DNA of 11,139 nucleotides from Actinomycetota bacterium (GTDB lineage Bacteria; Actinomycetota; Actinomycetes; Nanopelagicales; Nanopelagicaceae). Shown piece by piece: positions 5,812 to 11,139 of this stretch. How positions within the stretch are numbered: the stretch's first letter is position 1; each line of letters opens with the position of its first letter. The notes under the pieces were generated by a model. The model saw only the letters and a program-made list of their open reading frames with translations, had not been told where the DNA came from and did not search any database. Both the position numbers and the translations under genes were made by a program. The DNA lies in contig WLDY01000011.1 of the NCBI GenBank assembly GCA_009704555.1, forward strand, positions 1-11,139, in the 5' to 3' direction.

Positions 5812-6277
5812 CTCTAGCCTTTCCTTCGCGGGAAGCTGTACCGAGCGCTTCAACTAGCGCACTAACCAGCTGCCGACCTTCTCTACTACCAATCAGCCAG
5901 CCCCTATGTGGATCTCGCTCGTCTCGGAGCGAGACTTCTACGCCGCTTCGCATCCAAAATCGGTGTGCATGAAAGAGTGCAGGATCGAAGTCGGCACCAA
6001 GACGTCGTCGCCACTGTTGACCGTCAAGGAAGACGGGATTGAAGAGATGCTTGACCTCAATGCGCGCATGGTTGACGCGAAGCCAAACTCCGTCGAATTC
6101 GATCTTGTGAATCGCGCCGACCCACCAGATGGATGCAAGTACGGTGGCAACCAAGGCGAAGGCAATCGCGATGATCGTCTCAAGTGCCGCCCAGATCGCG
6201 AACGAGGTAGCGAGGACGAGTGCGAGGAGAGCGAAGGTGACTCCGAGAGAGGGGTAGATCCGTTCGCGAAACTCCAT
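5798..6277 (-). CDS. DUF3093 family membrane protein
   Basis: Conserved actinobacterial membrane protein of unknown function. From the chosen ATG (6277-6275) it is 159 residues: MEFRERIYPS, two hydrophobic helices (about 12-31 and 34-54), then a soluble domain including IEFDGVWLRVNHARIEV (59-75) and the conserved ending VEVSLRDERDPHRGWLIGSREG (113-134). An in-frame start 29 codons upstream would overlap the divergent thioesterase gene and lacks family resemblance. The chosen ATG has no Shine-Dalgarno but TACAGT (6289-6284, minus strand) ends seven bases before it, fitting a leaderless mRNA. It converges on DUF4193 with a four-base gap. Confidence 0.88.
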   Translation of the reverse strand: MEFRERIYPSLGVTFALLALVLATSFAIWAALETIIAIAFALVATVLASIWWVGAIHKIEFDGVWLRVNHARIEVKHLFNPVFLDGQQWRRRLGADFDPALFHAHRFWMRSGVEVSLRDERDPHRGWLIGSREGRQLVSALVEALGTASREGKARGLDD

Positions 6278-6347
6278 GCCGGTACTGTAGGTGAGCGCCG
6301 TGTAACCTTGAACTGTGGTCTCCACCCAACTTCCTTCTTCCGCAGTG

Positions 6348-6890
6348 ATGCCTTCTCGACACACGAAGGCGCCGCACCCGGGCGAGAAGATCCCGTCTCA
6401 CTTCGGACATTGTTTCGGTTGTGGCGACCTCCATCCTTCAGGCCTTCACTTTGTTAGTTACGCCGGAAGTGGAATGAACCTCACGGGGCAATTCGTGGTG
6501 ACGGAAAAGCATCAAGGCGCACCTGGGCTCGCTCATGGCGGACTCCTCGCCCTGGCTCTCGATGAGGCGCTAGGAAAGTTGATGTGGCTCCTCCGCGCGC
6601 CTGGAGTTACCGCTCGTTTAGAGACTGACTTCCTCAAACCCGTTCCGATGGGAACGACGCTCTACATCAGCGCTGAGATCCTCGGTCAGGATGGGCGCAA
6701 GGTCTACGGCAGGGCTGAAGGGCGGCTCGACTCACCTGAGGGCGAGCTCGCGCTCGCTGGAACCTCGCTCTATGTCATCGTGACCATGGAGCACTTCATC
6801 AAGAACGCCCCCGAGGGCTACTTCGAGCACTTGCAGCAACACAAGGACCTGATCGCATTCGTAGACCCAGACTTCGGGATCAACCCATGA
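6348..6890 (+). CDS. PaaI/THEM4-like hotdog thioesterase
   Basis: Predicted acyl-CoA thioesterase of the hotdog fold; the substrate is unknown. The 180-residue product shows CFGCGDLHPSGLHF (22-35), typical of this subgroup, the catalytic-loop motif GAPGLAHGGLLALALDEALG (58-77) containing HGG (63-65), and RLETDFLKPVPMGTTLYISAEI (90-111), the second strand-turn signature. An upstream in-frame GTG at 6315 exists, but homologues begin near PGEKIPSHF, so ATG 6348 is preferred. Neither start has a Shine-Dalgarno or a clear -10, so the start is uncertain. The C-terminal 30 residues after MEHF (148-151) extend past the core fold. The stop overlaps the dut start in ATGA. Divergent from DUF3093. Confidence 0.88.
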   Translation: MPSRHTKAPHPGEKIPSHFGHCFGCGDLHPSGLHFVSYAGSGMNLTGQFVVTEKHQGAPGLAHGGLLALALDEALGKLMWLLRAPGVTARLETDFLKPVPMGTTLYISAEILGQDGRKVYGRAEGRLDSPEGELALAGTSLYVIVTMEHFIKNAPEGYFEHLQQHKDLIAFVDPDFGINP

Positions 6891-7321
6891 AGGTGAAGAT
6901 TCAACTCCTTGATTCACAGATGTCACTTCCTTCCTATGCGCATCCAGGAGATGCAGGTGTAGACCTTCGTGCAAGGATCGACTGCGAGATCGCGCCGGGG
7001 GAGAGGAAGGTCGTCCCTACTGGAATCTGCGTAGCAATCCCAGAAGGTTTCGTTGGCTTGGTCCATCCCCGTTCTGGGCTTGCGATCAAACATGGGATCT
7101 CGATGGTGAACACTCCGGGCACGATCGATGCCGGATATCGCGGAGAGATACAAGTCATCTTGATCAACCATGACCTGCATGAGACCTTCAAGATCTCGCG
7201 GCTCGATCGGATCGCACAATTGGTCGTACAGCGAGTAGAACAAGTCGATTTCGAAGTTGTTACAGAACTTCCGGAGAGTGTTCGCGGTAGTGGTGGATTC
7301 GGTTCGAGCGGGGTGCGATGA
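6887..7321 (+). CDS. dut: Deoxyuridine 5'-triphosphate nucleotidohydrolase (dUTPase)
   Basis: Trimeric dUTPase that hydrolyses dUTP to dUMP and PPi, keeping uracil out of DNA and feeding dTMP synthesis. All five motifs are present in 144 residues: motif 1 PGDAGVDLRA (20-29), motif 2 PRSGLAIKHGI (61-71), motif 3 NTPGTIDAGYRGEI (75-88) with catalytic Asp81 and base-selective Tyr84, motif 4 RLDRIAQLVV (105-114), and motif 5 RGSGGFGSSG (133-142) with the Phe that stacks on uracil. The start overlaps the thioesterase stop and its own stop overlaps the DUF3159 start, both ATGA, so the three genes form a coupled operon. No DUF3710 gene follows, unlike in many actinobacteria. Confidence 0.98.
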   Translation: MKVKIQLLDSQMSLPSYAHPGDAGVDLRARIDCEIAPGERKVVPTGICVAIPEGFVGLVHPRSGLAIKHGISMVNTPGTIDAGYRGEIQVILINHDLHETFKISRLDRIAQLVVQRVEQVDFEVVTELPESVRGSGGFGSSGVR

Positions 7322-7929
7322 ACCACGAGGATCGAGATCGGATCATCAACGCCCTTGGTGGCAAGAAGGGTCTCTTTGATTCCGGAATCCCAGCGCTCGT
7401 ATTCCTCATCGTCTTCAACCTCCGCGATGATGTCGTCGAAGCGGCCTTCGTTGCGTTGGGGCTCTCAGCCATCATCACCGTGTTGCGATTGATCAAACGA
7501 GAGAAACTGCAGAGCGCGATCTCTGGGATCGTCGGCGTCCTCATCTGCTATCTCCTGGTGAGGTCGACTGGAAAGGCGGAGGACTTCTACCTCCCAGGTC
7601 TCTTCATCAACGCCGGTTACGGCGCGCTCTACCTGCTCACCAATATCGCTGGCTGGCCCATCATCGGGCTCGTCTTGGGCCCTCTGCTAGGCGAGGACTT
7701 CCACTGGCGAAAGGTCCCCGAGCGCAAGCGCGTCTACATGTTGGCTGGATGGCTTTGGGTGGGACTCTTCTTCTCAAGGCTCGCAGTGCAATTGCCGCTC
7801 TACCTTTCTGGGAATGTCAATGCACTCGGTATCGCTCGACTCATCATGGGATACCCACTCTTCATCGCATGCGCGTGGGCGACATGGTTGGTGATCAAGA
7901 GGGTACCCGTCGCTAAGAAGCCGGTATGA
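7318..7929 (+). CDS. DUF3159 family membrane protein
   Basis: Conserved actinobacterial polytopic membrane protein of unknown function, 203 residues. Family motifs are LGGKKGLFDSGIPALVF (13-29), the STGKAEDFYLPGLFINAGYG segment (83-102) and WLWVGLFFSRLAVQLPLYLSG (145-165). Hydrophobic segments suggest about five to six helices (near 22-35, 41-58, 69-82, 93-122, 143-162, 170-194). The ATG overlaps the dut stop; GGGG (7310-7313) sits four bases upstream and coupling probably drives translation. It converges with the trkA pair, ending 18 bases from the ceoC-like stop. The same dut, DUF3159 and TrkA-pair neighbourhood occurs in Mycobacterium and Streptomyces, hinting at a membrane or ion-related role, unproven. 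Confidence 0.9.
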   Translation: MNHEDRDRIINALGGKKGLFDSGIPALVFLIVFNLRDDVVEAAFVALGLSAIITVLRLIKREKLQSAISGIVGVLICYLLVRSTGKAEDFYLPGLFINAGYGALYLLTNIAGWPIIGLVLGPLLGEDFHWRKVPERKRVYMLAGWLWVGLFFSRLAVQLPLYLSGNVNALGIARLIMGYPLFIACAWATWLVIKRVPVAKKPV

Positions 7930-7947
7930 GAGATCAGAGTTTGGAAC

Positions 7948-8607
7948 TCAGGAGGAGACGAAGCAAGCCTTGATCAGTCTCTCCGAGCTCTCGCTCGCGA
8001 TGAAGATCAACTCATCTCCTGCAGAGAAGATGTCATGATCCAAAGGCTTGATGACATGACCATCTCGAAGGATCGCTACGAGCGCAACACCATCCGGAAG
8101 AGTCACTTCGTTGATGGTCTTTCCGCAACACGGTGAGTCATCCGGAAGAGTCAATTCCACTAGGTTGGCAGATCCTGCTTGGAGTGAGAAGAGTCTGACC
8201 ACATCTCCGACGCTGACCGCCTCTTCAACTAGCGCGGTGATGATCCGTGGTGTCGACACTGCGACATCAACGCCCCAAGAACTATCGAACATCCACTCGT
8301 TCTTCGGATGATTGACGCGCGCCACTACGCGTGGGACACCGTACTCCGTCTTCGCAAGGAGGGATGTCACGAGATTGACCTTGTCATCACCAGTTGCGGC
8401 TACCAGTACATGACAGGTATCGAGTCGAGCGGTGTCGAGCGATGAGATCTCACAAGAGTCAGCAAGGAGCCATTCCGCAGTCGGAACACTCTCCATCTTC
8501 ATCGCTTTCGGATCCTTATCGATCAAGAGGATCTGATGGCCGTTACTGAGCAATTCACGTGCGATGGCGCGACCCACATTGCCGGCACCGGCGATGGCCA
8601 CTCTCAT
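7948..8607 (-). CDS. TrkA-type K+ transport regulator, CeoC-like
   Basis: Cytosolic RCK protein that binds NAD(H) or nucleotides and gates K+ uptake systems. The 219-residue product has a Rossmann RCK_N domain with GAGNVGRAIARELL (7-20), acidic Asp30 at the end of strand 2 (ILLIDKD) and a conserved ATGDDKVNLV turn (71-80), then a TrkA_C domain from about residue 140 (VELTLPDDSPCCGKTINEVTLP 150-171; SAGDELIFIA 195-204). The ATG overlaps the stop of the upstream ceoB-like gene in ATGA and has an AGAGGA Shine-Dalgarno (8619-8614, minus strand) six bases away. The order of the pair matches M. tuberculosis ceoB-ceoC. No TrkH or KtrB channel gene is in the window. Confidence 0.93.
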   Translation of the reverse strand: MRVAIAGAGNVGRAIARELLSNGHQILLIDKDPKAMKMESVPTAEWLLADSCEISSLDTARLDTCHVLVAATGDDKVNLVTSLLAKTEYGVPRVVARVNHPKNEWMFDSSWGVDVAVSTPRIITALVEEAVSVGDVVRLFSLQAGSANLVELTLPDDSPCCGKTINEVTLPDGVALVAILRDGHVIKPLDHDIFSAGDELIFIASESSERLIKACFVSS

Positions 8608-9278
8608 GCGCGATCCTCTGGTGGATTGGCGAGTGATGCTGTCACAGCAGCGATCTCCTTCTCGGGTACGAAGAGATGGACCACATCACCCTCCTGCAAG
8701 ATGGTGCGTTCCAGAGGAATGATCCCTTCACCGAGGCGAGTGATGAATGCGACCCGAGCGGAGGTATTGGATTGGATCAGTGAGATCGGTTCGCCGTACC
8801 AGTCCCGGTGAAGCGGGATCTGACAGAGCTGGAGATTCCCAGATGGTTCTGTCCATTCCGAGGATGCGCCTTCAGGGAGCATGTGACGGACGATTTGATC
8901 CGTGGTCCAGAGGACCGTTGCAACAGTTGGGATCCCGAGTCGCTGGTAGATCTCAGCACGGGCAGGGTCGTAGATGCGCGCGACGACATTGGCAATACCG
9001 AAGACCTCGCGGGCCAATCGCGCTGCGATGATGTTGGAGTTATCGCCAGAAGAGACGGCCGCAAAAGCATTCGCCCTCTCGATTCCAGCTTCCAGCAGTG
9101 TGTCTCGATCGAAACCCATGCCGGTGACCGTTTGGCCATTGAAATCTGCGCCAAGTCGACGGAAGGCTTCCCGATTCTGATCAATGACGGCGATTGAATG
9201 ACCCATGCCTTGAAGTTGGATGGCGAGCGTCGATCCAACGCGACCACATCCCATGATCACGACGTGCATAATCGCCAA
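8604..9278 (-). CDS. TrkA-type K+ transport regulator, CeoB-like
   Basis: First gene of the minus-strand RCK pair, 224 residues from TTG at 9278. Features are MGCGRVGSTLAIQL (9-22) as the dinucleotide loop, Asp33 in VIDQNREAF, VSSGDNSNIIAARLAREVFG (75-94), VVARIYDPARAEIYQRLGI (98-116) and a TrkA_C-like end (about 145-210; LQEGDVVHLFVPEKE 194-208). The start is ambiguous: GAGGTG (9289-9284) is well spaced for TTG 9278, but family members begin at the ATG three codons later (9269), and TAGATT (9283-9278) ends eight bases before it, which could give a leaderless mRNA. It would form a heteromeric RCK ring or work alongside the CeoC-like partner. It is divergent from the RNA methyltransferase gene. 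Confidence 0.92.
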   Translation of the reverse strand: MAIMHVVIMGCGRVGSTLAIQLQGMGHSIAVIDQNREAFRRLGADFNGQTVTGMGFDRDTLLEAGIERANAFAAVSSGDNSNIIAARLAREVFGIANVVARIYDPARAEIYQRLGIPTVATVLWTTDQIVRHMLPEGASSEWTEPSGNLQLCQIPLHRDWYGEPISLIQSNTSARVAFITRLGEGIIPLERTILQEGDVVHLFVPEKEIAAVTASLANPPEDRA

Positions 9279-9359
9279 ATCTACACCTCAAGCCGTCGGT
9301 TCTGGTTCTTTCCCTTCACCGCGCGCAACGTAGGCAGAGTATCTAGCCAGCAGGGATGA

Positions 9360-9406
9360 CCTATCCTCGCCACTGTGTCCATGCAAGCAACCGGCGATGA
9401 GATAGG
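9360..9406 (+). promoter_or_regulatory. -10-like box and imperfect inverted repeat around the methyltransferase start
   Basis: TATCCT (9362-9367) resembles a -10 box (four of six) and ends seven bases before GTG 9375, with no Shine-Dalgarno in range, fitting a leaderless transcript. CCTATC (9360-9365) pairs with GATAGG (9401-9406) and CGCC (9368-9371) with GGCG (9393-9396), separated by a small internal loop, so the start codon lies in a 21-base hairpin loop. The rest of the 96-base divergent region (9279-9374) shows TATCTA (9340-9345) as another weak -10 candidate with TTCACC 19 bases upstream. Confidence 0.35.
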
Positions 9407-10592
9407 GCGATCGGTAGCGGTTGGAGACCGTCTCACTCTCGATATCGAGCGCATCGCGCATGGTGGCCACTTCATCGCCCATGCTCAGGGTTTGACGATA
9501 TTTGTACGCGGTGCGATCAAAGGGGAGCGAATAGTCGCGGAAGTGACCCAAGTGAAGAAGAAGATCGCATGGGCAGAGACGATCGAAGTACTCACTTCCT
9601 CACCTCATCGACGAGAAGCTCCATGTCACTACTTCCGTGAGCGAGCTTGCGGCGGCTGCGACTTCCAACACATCGATCTGGCCTTTCAACGAGAACTCAA
9701 GGCGGAAGTGGTAGCAGATTCCTTTCGTCGAATCGCTCAGATGGAGATCGAAGTCGAGTGTCTGCCGGCGCATGGTGATGTGAGTGGTCTGCATTGGCGC
9801 ACTCGCATGGATTTCACAGTGACTCCATCGAAGCGGCTTGCACTCCATCCCCATCGAAGTGACTCGCTGACCGAGATCACCTCCTGCCTCATCGCCCATG
9901 AAGAAATGGACCTCATCTCGATCAATGCGAGTGTGGAACGATCGAAGATTCGCCCCTGGGAGCGCTTTCGAGTCGCTGTAGATAGCGATAGCAAGGTGAG
10001 GCTCTCTGGTCGTGATGGAACCGTCGAGATGAAAGTGGAGAAGAAGTCCTTCCCCATCTCAATCGAGAGTTTCTGGCAACCTCATCTTTCGGCGGCTTCG
10101 ACATTAGTCGATCAAGTGATGGAGTTGTTGAATATGAGAGAAGGTGATCATCTTCTCGATCTCTATGGGGGCGTCGGCCTCTTCACTGCCTTTCTGCGCG
10201 ATGCGGTCGGCGAGACGGGCAAGGTGACTCTCATCGAGTCTGATCCTGACGCCATCGCAGACGCAAAGAGGATCTTCAGCGGAGATCGGCGAGTGAAGGT
10301 CAGCGCAGGAAGAGTTGAGCAGAAGATCAAGGAGATCGAGAGCTGCGACCTCGTACTCCTCGATCCACCAAGATCTGGGGTCGCCGTCGGCCCCAACGGT
10401 GTGATCGCAGAATTCCAGCGCCTAAGACCACGCGAGATCCTCTACATCTCCTGCGACCCAGCGACGCTGGCGAGAGATTCAAAGGCCCTTGTCGAGGCAG
10501 GTTACGAGATGGCATTGATTCGCGCCTTTGACCTCTTTCCTATGACAGAGCACATCGAATCTGTGGCCAAATTCATCCGTAAAGGGCAGTGA
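9375..10592 (+). CDS. TRAM-domain 23S rRNA/tRNA 5-methyluridine methyltransferase (TrmA/RlmD type)
   Basis: SAM-dependent RNA m5U methyltransferase, 405 residues. A TRAM RNA-binding domain spans about 12-72, followed by candidate [4Fe-4S] ligands Cys84, Cys92, Cys95 (in RACGGCDFQH) and Cys171. The Rossmann catalytic domain has LDLYGGVGLFTAF (261-273), acidic Glu288 in LIESD, LDPPRSGV (329-336), the catalytic nucleophile Cys360 in YISCDPATLARD and Glu395 in the FPMTEHIESV ending. Whether the target is 23S rRNA or tRNA T54 cannot be read from sequence, so no symbol is given. Homologues occupy the same place next to ceoB in Mycobacterium (Rv2689c position), but with an APC permease gene between. 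GTG 9375 is used; ATG 9381 is an alternative. Confidence 0.93.
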   Translation: MSMQATGDEIGRSVAVGDRLTLDIERIAHGGHFIAHAQGLTIFVRGAIKGERIVAEVTQVKKKIAWAETIEVLTSSPHRREAPCHYFRERACGGCDFQHIDLAFQRELKAEVVADSFRRIAQMEIEVECLPAHGDVSGLHWRTRMDFTVTPSKRLALHPHRSDSLTEITSCLIAHEEMDLISINASVERSKIRPWERFRVAVDSDSKVRLSGRDGTVEMKVEKKSFPISIESFWQPHLSAASTLVDQVMELLNMREGDHLLDLYGGVGLFTAFLRDAVGETGKVTLIESDPDAIADAKRIFSGDRRVKVSAGRVEQKIKEIESCDLVLLDPPRSGVAVGPNGVIAEFQRLRPREILYISCDPATLARDSKALVEAGYEMALIRAFDLFPMTEHIESVAKFIRKGQ

Positions 10593-10607
10593 CCTGCCGA
10601 CCAACTG

Positions 10608-10654
10608 AGATTCTGGACGAGGGGAATCTGCGTTCCCGACCTTAGAATCGGGGG
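10608..10654 (+). promoter_or_regulatory. acnA promoter region with -10 box and overlapping short palindromes
   Basis: TAGAAT (10643-10648) matches the -10 consensus at five of six positions and ends seven bases before the acnA ATG, which lacks a Shine-Dalgarno, so a leaderless mRNA is likely. No good -35 is seen. Three mutually exclusive short inverted repeats overlap here: AGATTC/GAATCT (10608-10613, 10624-10629), GGGAA/TTCCC (10622-10626, 10633-10637) and CCCGA/TCGGG (10635-10639, 10648-10652). The last brackets most of the -10 box and could be an operator. Function is inferred. Confidence 0.4.
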
Positions 10655-11139
10655 ATGAGCGCAGCGAGCAAGGACTCTTTCAATGCCAAGACCTCCCTTG
10701 AGGTGTCAGGCAAGAGCTATCAGATCTTCGACATCACGAAGCTCCCGGGGCAGGAGAGCCTGCCCTTCTCCTTGAAGATCCTTCTCGAGAATCTGCTTCG
10801 TACTGAAGATGGTGCGAACATCACTGCTGACCAGATTCGCGCCTTGTCGCAGTGGGATCCGACTGCCTCCGTTGAGACCGAAATCCAGTTCACTCCGGCC
10901 CGAGTCATCATGCAAGATTTCACTGGCGTCCCATGCGTCGTCGATCTCGCCACGATGCGGGAAGCGATCACGGATCTGGGTGGGGATCCAACGCGCGTCA
11001 ATCCACTCGCCCCGGCAGAGTTAGTCATCGATCACTCGGTGATCGCTGATGTCTTCGGCTCCAAGGACGCCTTCGAGAAGAACACAGATATCGAGTATCA
11101 GCGCAATCAAGAGCGTTACCGTTTCTTGCGTTGGGGGCA
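10655..11139 (+). CDS. acnA: Aconitate hydratase AcnA, N-terminal part, cut by window edge
   Basis: Iron-sulfur enzyme that converts citrate to isocitrate in the TCA cycle. The frame starts MSAASKDSF and stays open for 161 codons to the window end, so it is a partial gene of what should be about 900 residues. AcnA/IRP1-type hallmarks are LPFSLKILLENLLR (36-49), the highly conserved PARVIMQDFTGVPCVVDLA (81-99), DHS (126-128) and NQERYRFLRW (151-160). The [4Fe-4S] cysteines lie further on, outside the window. The start is 62 bases after the methyltransferase stop; TAGAAT (10643-10648) serves as a likely -10 and there is no Shine-Dalgarno. A TRAM methyltransferase followed by acnA is a common actinobacterial order. 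Confidence 0.96.
   Translation, partial: MSAASKDSFNAKTSLEVSGKSYQIFDITKLPGQESLPFSLKILLENLLRTEDGANITADQIRALSQWDPTASVETEIQFTPARVIMQDFTGVPCVVDLATMREAITDLGGDPTRVNPLAPAELVIDHSVIADVFGSKDAFEKNTDIEYQRNQERYRFLRWG

Noticed and set aside
5906..6457. 183-codon open frame on the plus strand opposite DUF3093
   Set aside because: It is antisense to the DUF3093 gene, has no family resemblance or ribosome binding site, and runs into the start of the thioesterase gene in another frame.
7930..7950. GAGTT/AACTC hairpin (7937-7941, 7945-7949) between convergent DUF3159 and the ceoC-like gene as a terminator
   Set aside because: Only five base pairs and no U-run on either strand; the stem runs into the ceoC-like stop codon.
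1..11139. Mobile element, phage, defence, toxin-antitoxin, CRISPR or tRNA/rRNA gene
   Set aside because: Both strands were read for transposase, integrase, nuclease and repeat-spacer patterns and for tRNA-like folds; every long stretch is explained by housekeeping genes.

Overview
The window is an 11.1 kb stretch of chromosome from an actinobacterium (Actinomycetota), probably one with a compact genome. The assignment rests on lineage-typical families (DUF4193, DUF3093, DUF3159, paired CeoB/CeoC-like TrkA proteins, a TRAM-domain RNA methyltransferase) and on gene order. GC content looks moderate (mid-50s % by eye), well below Streptomyces or Mycobacterium. Genes are tightly packed with several ATGA overlaps. 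There are no rRNA or tRNA genes, insertion sequences, phage genes, CRISPR arrays or defence genes, and no gene looks broken.

Layout. (1) 1-1562: amt (5' truncated by the window edge) and glnB, an ammonium transporter and its PII regulator. (2) 1598-3034: ffh, the SRP GTPase, directly after glnB with no glnD between. (3) 3035-3305: a 271-base leader with a perfect 11-bp hairpin. (4) 3306-5377: rpsP, khpA, rimM, trmD, a ribosome and tRNA maturation operon; RpsP has a long acidic tail built on a strict four-residue period. (5) 5497-5793 (+) and 5798-6277 (-): DUF4193 and DUF3093, convergent. (6) 6348-7929: PaaI-like thioesterase, dut and DUF3159, joined by 4-nt overlaps. (7) 9278-7948 (-): two TrkA-type NAD-binding proteins, CeoB-like then CeoC-like. 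(8) 9375-10592: TrmA/RlmD-type 5-methyluridine RNA methyltransferase. (9) 10655 to the edge: N-terminal 161 codons of aconitase (acnA).

How it fits together. Most of the window is housekeeping: nitrogen uptake and sensing, membrane protein targeting, 30S assembly (S16, KhpA, RimM), tRNA m1G37 and RNA m5U modification, dUTP removal, K+ transport control and the TCA cycle. Compared with recalled actinobacterial gene order, several usual neighbours are missing: glnD after glnB, rplS/lepB after trmD, DUF3710 and an OB-fold gene near dut, and an APC permease between ceoB and the methyltransferase. This fits genome streamlining but needs whole-genome confirmation.

Regulation. Genes inside operons mostly have clear Shine-Dalgarno sequences or overlap-coupled starts. 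Several genes at the head of a unit (ffh, DUF3093, the methyltransferase, acnA, perhaps ceoB) instead have a TANNNT box 6-8 bases before the start codon, suggesting leaderless transcripts. The most unusual feature is at ffh, whose GTG start lies in the loop of a 17-bp inverted repeat that could form only in a transcript reading through from amt-glnB. I see no wholly new multi-gene system; the novelty is in these regulatory structures, the RpsP tail and an unusual TrmD active-site segment.
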